Of a stretch of 64,000 nucleotides of DNA, positions 47,909-59,143 are shown in pieces. The notes under the pieces are model-generated. The model saw only the letters and a list, made by a program, of their open reading frames with translations, searched no databases and was not told the DNA's origin. The stretch is from Luteimonas wenzhouensis. Its GTDB lineage: Bacteria > Pseudomonadota > Gammaproteobacteria > Xanthomonadales > Xanthomonadaceae. The first letter of the stretch is position 1; each line of letters begins with the position of its first letter. Made by a program: the position numbers and the translations under genes. The stretch spans positions 124,001-188,000 of the forward strand of contig NZ_VOHE01000006.1 of assembly GCF_007859305.1 (NCBI RefSeq), in the 5' to 3' direction.

Positions 47909-48384
47909 GGCGTCTTCTTTCCCAGGTGTTGCGCCAGCAGCTGGGCGAACGCCGGCGCGGAGCGGGCCGGGGGGTCGGGCAGCGGCTGGTCGAGGGTGTG
48001 CAGGGTGCGGGGGCCGCCGGCGCCGACCCCGAGCAGCAGCTGGGTGCCGCCCACGTCGACCACGACCAGGCGGTCGCGCGGCCCGAGCGGCAGCGCGCCG
48101 ACGATGCGCAGCCCCGGGTGGCCGCCGCCGGTACCGCCCAGGCCGGGGATCCGGCGCGCCAGCCACGACAGCGCCAGGATCAGCCCGACCACCAGCACCA
48201 GGGCGAGCACCGCGCCGCCCAGGCTGCCGGCGCCCGCCGGGGCCGGGGGCGGCGGCGCGGACGGCGCGAGCACCTGCGCGGTGGCCGTCGTCGCCGGCGT
48301 GGCGTCGCCCGCGGCGATGGCGGCCGCGCCGGCGACGCCGGTCACGGGCAGCGAAGCGACCACGGGGCCGGCGGCGCCGCTCAC
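47905..48384 (-). CDS. fliO: Flagellar biosynthesis protein FliO
   Basis: Small membrane protein that helps assemble FliP. The 159 residues have an Ala-rich N-terminus, one helix (about 55-75; GAVLALVLVVGLILALSWLARR) and a cytosolic FliO domain with LRIVGALPLGPRDRLVVVDVGG. A GTG start at 48384 overlaps the fliN stop. Confidence 0.92.
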   Translation of the reverse strand: MSGAAGPVVASLPVTGVAGAAAIAAGDATPATTATAQVLAPSAPPPPAPAGAGSLGGAVLALVLVVGLILALSWLARRIPGLGGTGGGHPGLRIVGALPLGPRDRLVVVDVGGTQLLLGVGAGGPRTLHTLDQPLPDPPARSAPAFAQLLAQHLGKKTP

Positions 48385-48713
48385 CGCAGCCTCTTGATCC
48401 GCTCGGACGGGCTGACGATGTCGGTCAGGCGCACGCCGAAGCGGTCGTTGACCACCACCACCTCGCCCTGGGCGATCAGGGTGCCGTTGACGTACACGTC
48501 GAGCGGTTCCCCGGCGCCGCGCTCGAGCTCGACCACCGAGCCCTGGTTGAGCTGGAGCAGGTTGCGGATCGGGATCCGCGCCCGGCCGACCTCCAGCGAC
48601 AGCGAGACCGGCACGTCGAGGATGACGTCCAGGTTGAGGTCCGCGCCGGCCTGTCCGGCATCGGCGGTGAGCGGGTCGAAGGCGGCCACGGCCGCGGCGT
48701 CGTTGTTGGTCAT
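48381..48713 (-). CDS. fliN: Flagellar motor switch protein FliN
   Basis: C-ring component of 110 residues made of one SpoA/FliN domain: LDVILDVPVSLSLEVGRARIPIRNLLQL, GEPLDVYVNGTLIAQGEVVVVNDRFGVRL. It shares an ATGA overlap with fliM upstream and fliO downstream. Confidence 0.96.
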   Translation of the reverse strand: MTNNDAAAVAAFDPLTADAGQAGADLNLDVILDVPVSLSLEVGRARIPIRNLLQLNQGSVVELERGAGEPLDVYVNGTLIAQGEVVVVNDRFGVRLTDIVSPSERIKRLR

Positions 48714-49714
48714 GGCGATTCGTCGGAGGGGTCGGGTTGGGTGGCGGCGCGCGGGCTGTGCACGCGGGTGATCTTGATGGCGTTCTTGCCGTTGTGGATG
48801 CCGAACTCGCCGCTGAACAGCGGCATCTGCTCGACCTTCAGCTGCACGGTGCGTGCCAGCTCGATCGGGATCACGTCGCCTACCCGCAGGCGCGAGAGTT
48901 CGCGCAGGCTGATCTGGCGTTCGGCAATCGCCGAGCTCAGCTCCACCTCGGCGTCCTCGAGCTGGTTGCGCAGGGCGCGGATCCAGCCCTCGTCCTTCTC
49001 GATCCGGTCGCTCTGCACCCCGGCGTCGAGCTGTTCGCGGATCGGCTCGAGCATCGCGTAGGGCAGGGCCACGTGCAGCTCGCCGCCGCCGCCCTCGAGG
49101 TCGACGTGGAAGCGGCTGACCACGATGTAGTCGCGCGGGCTGATGATGTTGGCGAAGTGCGGGTTGACCTCGGAGTTGAGGTACTCGAACTCCACCGGCA
49201 TCACCGGCGCCCAGGCCTCGACCAGGTCGGCGAAGGTCTGCTTGAGCAGCAGCTGGATCACCCGCATCTCGGTCGGGGTGAACTCGCGGCCCTCGATGCG
49301 GATGTGGTAGCGGCCGTTGCCGCCGAAGAAGTTGTCGACCACGGTGAACACCAGCCGTGGTTCGAACACGATGATGCCGGTGCCGCGCAGCGGCTTCATC
49401 TTCACCAGGTTGAGGTTGGACGGCACCTGCAGCGAGTGCATGTACTCGCCGAAGCGGACCAGGTCGATGCCGCGCACCGACAGGTCGGCCGAACGCCGCA
49501 GCAGGTTGAACAGGCCGATGCGCCAGGTGCGCGCGAAGCGCTCGTTGATCATCTCCAGGGTCGGCAGCTTGCCGCGGACGATGCGGTCCTGGCTGGCGAA
49601 GTCGTACGGGCGCGCCTCGCCCGGCGCCGGCGGCGGCTCGGTCTCGACCGCGCCGCTGTCGACGCCGTGGAGCAGGGCGTCGATCTCGTCCTGGGAGAGC
49701 AGGTCGGCGCTCAT
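48710..49714 (-). CDS. fliM: Flagellar motor switch protein FliM
   Basis: C-ring protein that binds CheY-P through its N-terminal LSQDEIDALL motif, visible at residues 6-15. The 334 residues include the CheC-like middle domain (FVGEYMHSLQVPSNL-type region, GGNGRYHIRIEGREFTPTE) and the C-terminal FliN-like domain. The start at 49714 overlaps the fliL stop by one base (TAATG). Confidence 0.96.
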   Translation of the reverse strand: MSADLLSQDEIDALLHGVDSGAVETEPPPAPGEARPYDFASQDRIVRGKLPTLEMINERFARTWRIGLFNLLRRSADLSVRGIDLVRFGEYMHSLQVPSNLNLVKMKPLRGTGIIVFEPRLVFTVVDNFFGGNGRYHIRIEGREFTPTEMRVIQLLLKQTFADLVEAWAPVMPVEFEYLNSEVNPHFANIISPRDYIVVSRFHVDLEGGGGELHVALPYAMLEPIREQLDAGVQSDRIEKDEGWIRALRNQLEDAEVELSSAIAERQISLRELSRLRVGDVIPIELARTVQLKVEQMPLFSGEFGIHNGKNAIKITRVHSPRAATQPDPSDESP

Positions 49715-50211
49715 TACTGGGTCACCAGGCTGGTGAAGATCACCGCCTCGACCTTGTCCGGCGCGCCCTCGGAGCGCAGCAGCGCGCGCACTTCCTCGCG
49801 CGCCACTTCCTGCAGCCGCTCCTTGCCCGCGCGCTGCGCCAGCCGGGTCGACTCCTGCTGGCCGAACAGCAGCAGCAGGCGGTTGCGCACGGAGGGCAGG
49901 TGGGCGTGGACCGCGTCGACGGTGGCCGGGTCGCGGCTCACCACCTGGACGTCGGCCTGCAGGTAGCGGTTGCCGCCGGGGTCGGCCAGGTTGACCACGA
50001 ACGAAGGTTCGACCGCGATGTACTGCGCCGGCTGCTTGTCGGGCCTGGCGTCCGCGGCGTCCTCGGCGGCGGCCTGCCGGTCCTGCCACCACCACCAGCC
50101 GCCGGCGCCGGCCGCAGCCAGCACGACGATGGCCAGGATCCACGGCCATGCCCGGCGGCGGGCCTTCTGTTCGGGGGCTTGCGACTTGGGGTTGGCGGCT
50201 GCGGCGGACAC
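49714..50211 (-). CDS. fliL: Flagellar basal-body-associated protein FliL
   Basis: Single-pass inner-membrane protein that supports stator function. With a GTG start at 50211 (GGAG about eight bases upstream) the product is 165 residues: a short basic cytosolic part, one helix (about 24-44, ending GGWWWW) and a periplasmic FliL domain with YIAVEPSFVVNLADPGGNRYLQADVQV. No in-frame ATG fits; a longer reading from 50340 would add a basic stretch without homology. Confidence 0.9.
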   Translation of the reverse strand: MSAAAANPKSQAPEQKARRRAWPWILAIVVLAAAGAGGWWWWQDRQAAAEDAADARPDKQPAQYIAVEPSFVVNLADPGGNRYLQADVQVVSRDPATVDAVHAHLPSVRNRLLLLFGQQESTRLAQRAGKERLQEVAREEVRALLRSEGAPDKVEAVIFTSLVTQ

Positions 50212-50351
50212 GGGACAGGCTCCGGAGGATCGATGCCTGGCCTGATGCAATCGGCGTGCCGCGCCGGCGGCGGGGTTTTGACGCGGCGGGGCAGGGCGCG
50301 GATGCCGGAGTCTTGACGGCGGGCGATCCCGTCGTGGCATGGCGCCCGACG

Positions 50352-50381
50352 CCGGCCCCTGCCGCCGCGCGCAGGGGCCGG
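50352..50381 (-). other. Strong hairpin between fliK and fliL
   Basis: An 11-bp perfect stem (50352-50362 with 50371-50381) with an 8-base loop. It sits in the 276-base gap after the fliK stop, just downstream of a sigma-54-like site. It could end the fliE-fliK transcript or structure the fliL leader; there is no T run. Confidence 0.55.
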
Positions 50382-50392
50382 CCGGGGAGGGG

Positions 50393-50407
50393 GCAAACGG
50401 CCTGCCC
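50393..50407 (-). promoter_or_regulatory. Sigma-54 promoter candidate for the fliL-flhA operon
   Basis: GGGCAGGCCGTTTGC on the minus strand keeps GG and GC at the required spacing and a TTTGC -12 box. It lies about 180 bases before the fliL start in the only sizeable gap of this cluster part. Confidence 0.5.
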
Positions 50408-50487
50408 TCAACTGCAAGCCGCGCCAGCGCCCCGCAAGCCCACGATCACCCCGCGGCCCCGGGGCGCGCGCTGCGCCACTGCGCCAT

Positions 50488-51570
50488 TCAGGCGTACGCG
50501 TCCACCAGTCCGCGCGTGCGCACCGGCGCCGCCGCGGGCGCCGGGTCCGCCCCGTCCGCGTCGCCGCCACCGCCGCCACCGCCCGCCTGCGCGTGGCCCG
50601 AGCCGCCGGCGCGCGCGGCGCCGCCGTCCGCGTCCGGCCGGCCCTGGCCCACGTCCGCGTGGCCCAGCTGCAGGCCCTGCTGGCCGAGCATCTCGCGCAG
50701 CCTCGGCAGGCTGGCCTCGATCGCCTGGCGCACCTCGGCATTGGCGCTGTTGAATTCGGCCCGGACCTGGTCGCCGTCGAGCTTCAGGCGCACGTCGATC
50801 GGGCCCACGTGTTCGGGATTGAGCCGGATCTCGGCATGCCCCAGGCGCTGCCCGGCCATCCATGCGATGCGCGCGCCGAAGCCGTCGTCGAAACCGTCGC
50901 CCGGCTCCGCGGGCAGGGCCAGCGGCGGCAGCGCGGGGGCGGCCTGCTGGACGCGCGGCGCCGCCGCCGGTGCGGAGGCGGCCAGCGCGTCGGGCGCGTC
51001 GGGCGCGGCCCCGGCCGCGGAGGCGGCCAGCGATTCGACCACGGTGGTCTCGCCCTCGGCCGGCGCGGTGGCCATGGCCGCCGCCGGGATGGCGGGTGCG
51101 TGGGCCGTGCCGGCGGTCTCGAGCGCGGCGGCCAGCGGGGTGGCGAAGGGCGGGGCGGCGCGGGCCGGGGCAGGCGCGGCGCCTGCATCCGCCGGCGCCG
51201 TGCCCGCGGCCGGCAGGCCGGCCGCGTCCAGCCCCACCGCCTGCGCCGGATCCGGGCCGGCGGGTGCGCCGCCGGGGGCCGCCTGGGCCGCCGGGGCGCC
51301 CGCGTCGCGGCGATAGCCGTCCAGCAGGGCGAGCAGCTGGCCCGGCACGGCCGCGTCCGGGCCCGTGGCCGCGTCGTCCTCGACCGCCGCCGCGTCCGCG
51401 GCGTCCGGCGACGGCGGCGATGGCGGGGCTGCCAGCAGCAGGTCGGCGAACGCGTGTCCGGGCATGGCCGCATCGTCCCCGTCGCGGCCGTGGGCACCGG
51501 GGCGGGCGGCGGGCGCCTTCGCGCCCGTGTTTGCGGCGGTGGAGGTCTGCGGATCGGTGGCCGAGTGCAT
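50488..51570 (-). CDS. fliK: Flagellar hook-length control protein FliK
   Basis: Secreted ruler that measures the hook and triggers the FlhB switch. The 360 residues are largely disordered Ala/Pro/Asp sequence, then the conserved C-terminal Flg_hook domain (about 225-320) with QRLGHAEIRLNPEHVGPIDVRLKLDGDQVRAEF, split over two strands, followed by a Gly-rich tail. It starts 56 bases after fliJ. Low-complexity composition makes the N-terminal half variable between species. Confidence 0.92.
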   Translation of the reverse strand: MHSATDPQTSTAANTGAKAPAARPGAHGRDGDDAAMPGHAFADLLLAAPPSPPSPDAADAAAVEDDAATGPDAAVPGQLLALLDGYRRDAGAPAAQAAPGGAPAGPDPAQAVGLDAAGLPAAGTAPADAGAAPAPARAAPPFATPLAAALETAGTAHAPAIPAAAMATAPAEGETTVVESLAASAAGAAPDAPDALAASAPAAAPRVQQAAPALPPLALPAEPGDGFDDGFGARIAWMAGQRLGHAEIRLNPEHVGPIDVRLKLDGDQVRAEFNSANAEVRQAIEASLPRLREMLGQQGLQLGHADVGQGRPDADGGAARAGGSGHAQAGGGGGGGDADGADPAPAAAPVRTRGLVDAYA

Positions 51571-51626
51571 GGCGTGGACCTGTGGTGTCGGCGCCGCGGC
51601 GACCGTGCCGAGCGCGCCCGGGCCGG

Positions 51627-52076
51627 TCACGGCGCGGGATCCCGGTCGGCGGCGGCGAGCCGCGCGCGGCGGCCGCCCAGGTCGTCGAGCTCGCGCTGCA
51701 CGCGCTGCTCGGCGGCCTTCGACTCCTGGGCGCGGTAGCTGTCGGCCAGCTTCTCGAGCACCTTCGTCTCGCGGCTGGCCAGCAGCAGGCGCGCGCGCTC
51801 GACGTCGCTGAGCTGGCGGCTCTGGTCGACGATCCCGGCCTGCTGCACCACCGCAGCGTTGAGCCGTTCGCGGAAGGCGAGGCGGTTGACCAGCAGCGCC
51901 GGCGAGATCGACGCATCGGTGGGCGGGGCCGCGTACTCGGCGGCATAGCGGCGCAGGGCCTCGAGCCGCTGCTCCTGTTCGCTCAGCGCGCGCTCGCGCT
52001 CGGCGACGTCGCGCGCGGCGGCGTCCTGGCGTTGCTGCATGACCCTGAGCAGCGGGTCCAGCCGTTGCGAGCGCAT
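51627..52076 (-). CDS. fliJ: Flagellar export chaperone FliJ
   Basis: Coiled-coil stalk protein of the FliI ATPase, 149 residues and almost entirely helical with Arg/Glu/Gln-rich heptads (RDVAERERALSEQEQRLEALRR). It starts three bases after fliI and ends before fliK. Confidence 0.9.
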   Translation of the reverse strand: MRSQRLDPLLRVMQQRQDAAARDVAERERALSEQEQRLEALRRYAAEYAAPPTDASISPALLVNRLAFRERLNAAVVQQAGIVDQSRQLSDVERARLLLASRETKVLEKLADSYRAQESKAAEQRVQRELDDLGGRRARLAAADRDPAP

Positions 52077-52079
52077 CCG

Positions 52080-53477
52080 TCAAGCCTCCGTGGTGGTGCC
52101 GTGGGTGGGAGCGGGGGCGTCGTCGAGCAGCGCCGCCAGTGCGGCGCGGCTGGATTCGACGTCGGCGGCCTCGGCCACGTCCTGGCCGAGGAAGGCCTGG
52201 ATCGCGGGCCAGCGCGCCAGCGCCTCGTCAACCAGCGGGTCGCTGCCGCGCTGGTAGGCGCCGATCGCGATCAGGTCGCGCTGGGCCGAGTAGGCGGCCA
52301 TCAGCCGCTTGAGCTTGCGGATCCGCTCGCGCCACGGCGCGTCGGTGATGTCCTGCATTACCCGGCTCACCGAGACCTCGACGTCGATCGCCGGGTACTG
52401 GCCGGAATCGGCGATGCGGCGGCTGAGCACGATGTGGCCGTCGAGGATCGCGCGCGCGGCGTCGGCGATCGGCTCCTGCTGGTCGTCGCCCTCGGTGAGC
52501 ACGGTGTAGAACGCGGTGATCGAGCCGCGCCCGTCGGCACCGTTGCCGGCGCGCTCGACCAGCGCCGGCAGCCGCGCGAACACGCTGGGCGGGTAGCCGC
52601 GGGTGGTCGGCGGTTCGCCCACCGACAGGCCGATCTCGCGCTGGGCGTGGGCGAACCGGGTCAGCGAATCCATCAGCAGCAGCACGTGCAGGCCCTGGTC
52701 GCGGTAGTACTCGGCGATCGCGGTGGCGCGCAGCGCGCCGTGCAGGCGCGCCAGCGGCGGCCGGTCGGCGGGCGCGGCCACCACCACCGAGCGGCGCAGG
52801 CCCTCCTGGCCCAGGGTGCTCTCGACGAAGTCGCGCACCTCGCGGCCGCGCTCGCCGATCAGGCCGACCACGATCACATCGGCCGCGGTGAAGCGGGTCA
52901 TCATCCCGAGCAGGGTCGACTTGCCCACGCCCGAACCGGCGAACAGGCCGATGCGCTGGCCGCGGCCGATCGGCAGCATCGCGTTGATCGCGCGCACGCC
53001 CACGTCCAGCGACTGGGTGATGGGCTCGCGCATCAGCGGGTTGATCGCCGCGCCGGCCAGGCCGGCCCACTGTTCGGCGCGGATCGGGCCGCGGCCGTCC
53101 AGCGGCACGCCGTCGCTGTCGATCACGCGCCCGAGCAGGCCTTCGCCGACCGCGACCTCGCCGCGCCGGCGCGAGGGCACCACGCGCGCGTTGGGCAGCA
53201 GGCCCTCGAGGTCGGCGGTGGGCATCAGGAAGGTGCGGTCGCCGGAGAAGCCCACCACCTCGGTGTCGACCCAGCGTCCGCCGGCGGTCTCGACCCGGCA
53301 GCGCGACCCCAGCGGGGCGCTGCAGCCGGAGGCTTCCAGGGTCAGGCCGACCGCGCGCCGCAGCACGCCCTCGCGGGCCAGGCCCAGCGACGGCAGGTTG
53401 GGCCTGGCCGAACGCAGGCGCTCGGCCAGGCGCAGGTTGCGCGCTTCCTGCCAGTGGGCCGCGGCGACGTTGCTCAT
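52080..53477 (-). CDS. fliI: Flagellum-specific ATPase FliI
   Basis: F1-beta-like ATPase that energises export. The 465 residues include Walker [40 protein letters not shown] and [15 protein letters not shown]. The start [10 protein letters not shown] at 53477 overlaps the fliH stop (ATGA). The C-terminal tail is slightly extended. Confidence 0.96.
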   Translation of the reverse strand: MSNVAAAHWQEARNLRLAERLRSARPNLPSLGLAREGVLRRAVGLTLEASGCSAPLGSRCRVETAGGRWVDTEVVGFSGDRTFLMPTADLEGLLPNARVVPSRRRGEVAVGEGLLGRVIDSDGVPLDGRGPIRAEQWAGLAGAAINPLMREPITQSLDVGVRAINAMLPIGRGQRIGLFAGSGVGKSTLLGMMTRFTAADVIVVGLIGERGREVRDFVESTLGQEGLRRSVVVAAPADRPPLARLHGALRATAIAEYYRDQGLHVLLLMDSLTRFAHAQREIGLSVGEPPTTRGYPPSVFARLPALVERAGNGADGRGSITAFYTVLTEGDDQQEPIADAARAILDGHIVLSRRIADSGQYPAIDVEVSVSRVMQDITDAPWRERIRKLKRLMAAYSAQRDLIAIGAYQRGSDPLVDEALARWPAIQAFLGQDVAEAADVESSRAALAALLDDAPAPTHGTTTEA

Positions 53478-54103
53478 GGGTGCGCCTCGTGCCGGGCCAG
53501 CGTCGCCTCCAGCGCCGACTGCAGCCGCGCGCCCAGGGTGCCGTCGATGCGCACGCCTTCGCTGTGCAGGCGCAGTTCGCCGCGGCCCAGGTTGCTGTCG
53601 ATCACCAGGCGCACGCCGTCCAGGCCGGCCAGGTGCGGGGCCAGCACGCCGAAGTCGTCGTCGTGCAGGCGCAGTTCCAGTTCGCGGGTGTCGCTGCCCA
53701 CCGCCTCCAGCGCCTCGCGCACCAGGTCGGCGAGCAGGGTCGGGTCGGCCTTGTAGGCGCGCCCGAGCAGGCAGCCGGCGATGCGCACCGCCAGCTCGGC
53801 CAGGGCCTCGGCGACCTCGGCGTCGAGCCGCGCCAGCGGCCGGGTGAAGCCGTCGAGCACGCCCTCGATCTGGGCGACCATGCGCCGCACCTCGGCCTGG
53901 CCGGCGGCCAGGCCCTCGGCGTGGCCGCGGGCGTAGCCTTCCTCGCGCGCGGCACGCTCGAGCGCCTGCAGCTCCTCCACGCTCGGCGGCGCCGGCGGTT
54001 CCTCCGCGGGCGCCGGCGGCGGCTCGGCCAGGCCCGGCGCGGTCCACCGCACCACCTCGCCGGACAGGCGCAGCTCGTCGAAGGCCGGCGCGGCGTCGCT
54101 CAT
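53474..54103 (-). CDS. fliH: Flagellar assembly protein FliH
   Basis: Peripheral stalk and regulator of FliI, 209 residues. A Pro-rich N-terminus with conserved Trp (VVRWTAPGL) is followed by a coiled coil with [20 protein letters not shown] small-residue repeats and a C-terminal globular domain. It overlaps fliG by four bases and fliI by four. Confidence 0.93.
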   Translation of the reverse strand: MSDAAPAFDELRLSGEVVRWTAPGLAEPPPAPAEEPPAPPSVEELQALERAAREEGYARGHAEGLAAGQAEVRRMVAQIEGVLDGFTRPLARLDAEVAEALAELAVRIAGCLLGRAYKADPTLLADLVREALEAVGSDTRELELRLHDDDFGVLAPHLAGLDGVRLVIDSNLGRGELRLHSEGVRIDGTLGARLQSALEATLARHEAHP

Positions 54104-55113
54104 ATCAGCACCTCGGCCTTGGCTGCGAGCGTGATGTCACCGTTCTCGGCCATCCGCCGCACGATCGCCAGGATCTCCTTCTGCGCCGCCTCGACCTCGG
54201 CCAGGCGCACCGGGCCGCGCGCTTCCATGTCCTCGATCAGGATCTGCGCCGCGCGCTGCGACATGTTGGAAGTGATCTTCTGCCGCACCTTGGCCTCGGC
54301 GCCGCGCAGCGCCAGCGCCAGCTGCTCGCTGCTGACCTCGCGCAGCACCGCCTGCATCGCGCGGTCGTCGAGGTCGGCGAGGTTGTCGAACACGAACATC
54401 AGGTCGCGGATCTGCACGCTCAGGTCGCCGTCGACCTCGGCGATCGCCGACAGCAGCGCCTCCTCCTGGCCCGAATCCATGAAGTTGAGGATGTTGGCCG
54501 CCACCTTGACCCCGCCCACCGACGAGGACTTGATGCTCTGGCTGCCGGAGAACTGCCGGGTCATCACGTCGTTGAGCTCGTTGAGCGCGTGCGGCGGGAT
54601 GCCGTCGAGGGTGGCCAGGCGCAGCAGCACGTCCACGCGCACCCGCTCGGGCAGGCACTTGAGCACCTCGGCGGCCTGGTCGCCGTCGAGGTGGGCGAGC
54701 ACGATGGCGATGATCTGCGGGTGCTCGTTGCGCACCAGTTCGGCGATCGCGCGCGGCTCCATCCACTTCAGGGTGTCGAGCCCGGAGGTGTTGCGCCCGT
54801 GCAGGATGCGGTCGATCAGGCTGCTGGCGCGCTCCTCGCCCAGCGCCTGGGTGAGCACCGCGCGCACGTAGTCGTCGGCGCCGGCGCCCAGGCCGCTGGG
54901 CTGGGCCAGCACGTCGACGAACTCGTCGAACACCCGGGCCACGGTCTCGCGGCTGACGTCGCCGACCGAGGTCATGGCCACGCCGAGCTTCTGCACCTCC
55001 TTGGCGCCCATGTGCTTGAGCACCTCGGCGGCCTGCTGCTCGCCCAGCGAGAGCAGGACGATAGCGGCGCGCTGGACGCCGGTCAGGGGCGGTTCGAGTG
55101 CGGGATCAGCCAT
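54100..55113 (-). CDS. fliG: Flagellar motor switch protein FliG
   Basis: Rotor protein that meets the stator. The 337 residues contain the three armadillo-like domains; [26 protein letters not shown] split at the start, [13 protein letters not shown] with the EHPQ motif, and the C-terminal torque helix with [17 protein letters not shown] [16 protein letters not shown]. It overlaps fliF by eight bases. Confidence 0.97.
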   Translation of the reverse strand: MADPALEPPLTGVQRAAIVLLSLGEQQAAEVLKHMGAKEVQKLGVAMTSVGDVSRETVARVFDEFVDVLAQPSGLGAGADDYVRAVLTQALGEERASSLIDRILHGRNTSGLDTLKWMEPRAIAELVRNEHPQIIAIVLAHLDGDQAAEVLKCLPERVRVDVLLRLATLDGIPPHALNELNDVMTRQFSGSQSIKSSSVGGVKVAANILNFMDSGQEEALLSAIAEVDGDLSVQIRDLMFVFDNLADLDDRAMQAVLREVSSEQLALALRGAEAKVRQKITSNMSQRAAQILIEDMEARGPVRLAEVEAAQKEILAIVRRMAENGDITLAAKAEVLI

Positions 55114-56776
55114 CGGAGGCCACCATGTCGCGGACCACCTGGGCGACGCGCCTGGGGTCGGTGCTGACCGCGGTGCGGGCGATCTCGAGCTTCTCGTCGA
55201 AGCTCATCGCCGCCGTCGGCGCCGGGCCGTCGTCCTTGGCCGCCTGGACCTGGGCCGGCGCCGACAGGCTCACCGTCGGATCCTCGTCCAGTTCGCCGGC
55301 CGGGATCACCGTGGCGGTGGCGGTGCGCGCGCCGAGCAGCTGGCGCGAGGCCGGGCGCAGCACGGCCAGGATCAGCACCAGCACCGCCAGCCCGCCGAAG
55401 ATGATGCGGCCGAACTCGCGTGCGCGCGGGTGCTCCCAGAACGGGATCGATTCGTCGGGCGCCTCGCCGGTGTCGCGCGCGAACGGCGCGTTGACCACCG
55501 AGACCACGTCGCCGCGCGTGGCGTCGAAGCCGATCGCCTGCTGCACCAGGGTCTCGATCCGGGCCAGCTCGGCCTCGGTCAGCGGCCGGCCCTGGGCCTG
55601 CGCGGCGGTGCCGCCGGCGCCCGCGGCCGGCGGGGCGATGTGGTCCACCAGCACCGCGGCGGTGACCCGGCGGATCCGGCCCGGCGCCTGGCGGGTGTGG
55701 GTCAGGGTGCGGTCGATCTCGTAGTTGCGCACCGCGCTGCGGCTGCCGGGGCCGGTGGCGGCCGCGGAGGACGCGGCCGGCTCGGCGGCCGCCTCCGCCT
55801 CCGCCGCTTCCGGGGTGTTGCTGGCGCTGCCGGGCACGCCGCGCGCGACCGGTTCGGCGCCGAGGATGCCCGACTCGGAGATCTGCTCGCTGCGCACGAT
55901 GGCCGGCTGCGGCCCGTAGCGCTCGCTGGCTTCCTCGGTCTGGGCGAAGTCCATGTCCACGCTGACCGTGGCGCTGACCCGGCCCGGGCCGGTCATCGGC
56001 TCGAGCAGCTCCTGGATGCGCTGCACGTACACCGCTTCCTGGCGCCGCTGCTGCTCGAACTGGCGCGCGCCCACCGCGTCGTCGCTGTGCGGGTCGGCGT
56101 TGGAGAGCATGCGCCCGAACTGGTCGACCACGGTGACGTTCTCGGCCGGCAGGCCGGGGATGCTCGAGGCCACCAGGTGCACGATCGCGTTGACCTGGCC
56201 CTGTTCAAGGGTGCTGCCGGCGCGCAGCTGCAGCACCACCGAGGCGCTCGCCGGCTCGCGCTGGCGGGTGAAGGCGCTGGGCTTGGGCATGGCCAGGTGC
56301 ACCCGCGCCTCGCGCACCGGACGCAGGTTGGCGATGGTGCGGGCCAGCTCGACCTCCATCGCGTGCTGGTAGCGCGCGCTCTCGATGAACTGGCTGGTGC
56401 CGAAGCCCTGGTCGCCGTGGATGGTCTCGAAACCGCCGCCGGGGCTGGCCGGCAGCCCGGCCGAGGCCAGCGCCATGCGCGCCTCGCCGGCCTGGTCCAC
56501 CGGCACCGCGAGCGCGCCGGTGGCCGGGTCGAGCCTGAACGGGATCCGCGCGCTGCGCAGCAGCTCCGAGGCCTCGGCGGTGGATTTGGCGTCGAGCCCG
56601 GCGTGCACCGGCACGAAGTCCGGCTTCTGGCTCCAGGTGAACAGCCACAGGCCCAGCGCGATGGTCACCGCGACCAGCGCCAGCATCCCGAGCTGGCGGA
56701 CCAGCGGGATGTCCTGCAGGCGGCCGAGTTCGCGCAGGTTCGCGGCGGCGGCCTTGGGGAGTGCGATCACGCTCAT
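55106..56776 (-). CDS. fliF: Flagellar MS-ring protein FliF
   Basis: Forms the MS ring in the inner membrane. The 556 residues have helix 1 (about 27-47), two ring-building motifs in the periplasm (YVPVHAGLD region, LARTIANLRPVREARVHLAMPKPSAF in pieces), a variable Ala/Glu-rich loop (about 305-340), helix 2 (about 455-475) and a cytosolic tail that binds FliG. It is 64 bases after fliE. Confidence 0.96.
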   Translation of the reverse strand: MSVIALPKAAAANLRELGRLQDIPLVRQLGMLALVAVTIALGLWLFTWSQKPDFVPVHAGLDAKSTAEASELLRSARIPFRLDPATGALAVPVDQAGEARMALASAGLPASPGGGFETIHGDQGFGTSQFIESARYQHAMEVELARTIANLRPVREARVHLAMPKPSAFTRQREPASASVVLQLRAGSTLEQGQVNAIVHLVASSIPGLPAENVTVVDQFGRMLSNADPHSDDAVGARQFEQQRRQEAVYVQRIQELLEPMTGPGRVSATVSVDMDFAQTEEASERYGPQPAIVRSEQISESGILGAEPVARGVPGSASNTPEAAEAEAAAEPAASSAAATGPGSRSAVRNYEIDRTLTHTRQAPGRIRRVTAAVLVDHIAPPAAGAGGTAAQAQGRPLTEAELARIETLVQQAIGFDATRGDVVSVVNAPFARDTGEAPDESIPFWEHPRAREFGRIIFGGLAVLVLILAVLRPASRQLLGARTATATVIPAGELDEDPTVSLSAPAQVQAAKDDGPAPTAAMSFDEKLEIARTAVSTDPRRVAQVVRDMVASDG

Positions 56777-56840
56777 GGTGGTGGCGGGTCCGGTGTTCGT
56801 GGAAGGAAGCGGGGAGGCGGTGCGGCCGGCGGCGGCCGGG

Positions 56841-57191
56841 TCAGATCGGCATGTTCATCACGTCCTGGTAGGCCTGGACGAGGCGGTTGCGCACCTCGAC
56901 CGTGGCCCGGAACGCGACCTGGGACTGCTGCATGGCGACCATCACCCGGGCCAGGTCGGCGCGCGGGTCGCCCAGTTCGAACGCCTGCTGCAGGGCGCCG
57001 GCGCGGGCCTGGGTGGCGCTGACCTGGTCGATCGCGTTGCCCAGGACCTGGGCGAAGCCCGGGGCCCGGGTTTCGCCGGTCCGGCCCACGTCGATCGCAT
57101 TGGACGGCGCGGCGTCGGCGCGGATGGCGCCGGTGCGCATCTCGTGCGCGCGGATCTGGGACAGGATCGAGGAGATGGCGTCGGTGGTCAT
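56841..57191 (-). CDS. fliE: Flagellar hook-basal body protein FliE
   Basis: Rod adaptor joining MS ring to rod, 116 residues, with the conserved C-terminal FAQVLGNAIDQVSATQARA, MVAMQQSQVAFRATVEVRNRLVQAYQDVMNMPI features (shown in parts). It is the first gene of the fliE-fliK unit and has a perfect sigma-54 promoter 35 bases upstream. Confidence 0.96.
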   Translation of the reverse strand: MTTDAISSILSQIRAHEMRTGAIRADAAPSNAIDVGRTGETRAPGFAQVLGNAIDQVSATQARAGALQQAFELGDPRADLARVMVAMQQSQVAFRATVEVRNRLVQAYQDVMNMPI

Positions 57192-57225
57192 GGCCCGGTT
57201 GCCGGTGTTGGCTGCGATGGATCAG

Positions 57226-57240
57226 GCAAGTCCCGTGCCA
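57226..57240 (-). promoter_or_regulatory. Sigma-54 promoter of the fliE operon
   Basis: TGGCACGGGACTTGC on the minus strand is a perfect match to TGGCACG-N4-TTGC. It sits 35 bases before the fliE start, so the transcript would begin about 20-25 bases before the ATG. FleQ, encoded directly upstream, is the likely activator. Confidence 0.9.
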
Positions 57241-57248
57241 CGGCCCCG

Positions 57249-58738
<1,490 letters not shown>

Positions 58739-58742
<4 letters not shown>

Positions 58743-59143
58743 GACGAGGCCTCCGGTTCATTGCCTTCGCCCCCGCGCGCGGCCAGGGCCTCGAGCAGGG
58801 GCAGTACTTCGTGGATGTAGGCCAGCTTGCTGACGAAGGCGTCGGCACCGGCGCGCATGGCGTGCTCGCGGTGCTCGCCGTCGTCGAAGTGGCTGGCGAT
58901 GACGATGTAGGGGGGGTTGTCCTGGGCCTTGATCAGGCGGGTGGCCTGCAGGCCGCCCATCTCGGGCATGGCCAGGTCCATCAGCACCACGTCCGGGCGC
59001 AGCATCTCGCACTGGGCGATGGCCTCCACGCCGTTTCCCGCGGTGCCGGCCACGGTCAGCCAGGGCAGGCGGCGCAGGTGGCGCAGGGCGGCGGAGATGA
59101 AGCCGGCATGGTCGTCGACCAGCAGCACGGAAATCTGGCGCAT
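58739..59143 (-). CDS. Receiver-only response regulator between rpoN and fleQ
   Basis: A 134-residue receiver domain with LLVDDHAGF, phosphoacceptor Asp56 in [13 protein letters not shown] and Lys in FVSKLAY. The helix order resembles NarL/FixJ receivers, but the DNA-binding domain is absent; about ten extra residues end the protein. Its target is unknown. It is translationally coupled to rpoN (TGATG; a GTG one codon earlier is an alternative start) and to fleQ (ATGA), so it probably works in flagellar control. Confidence 0.85.
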
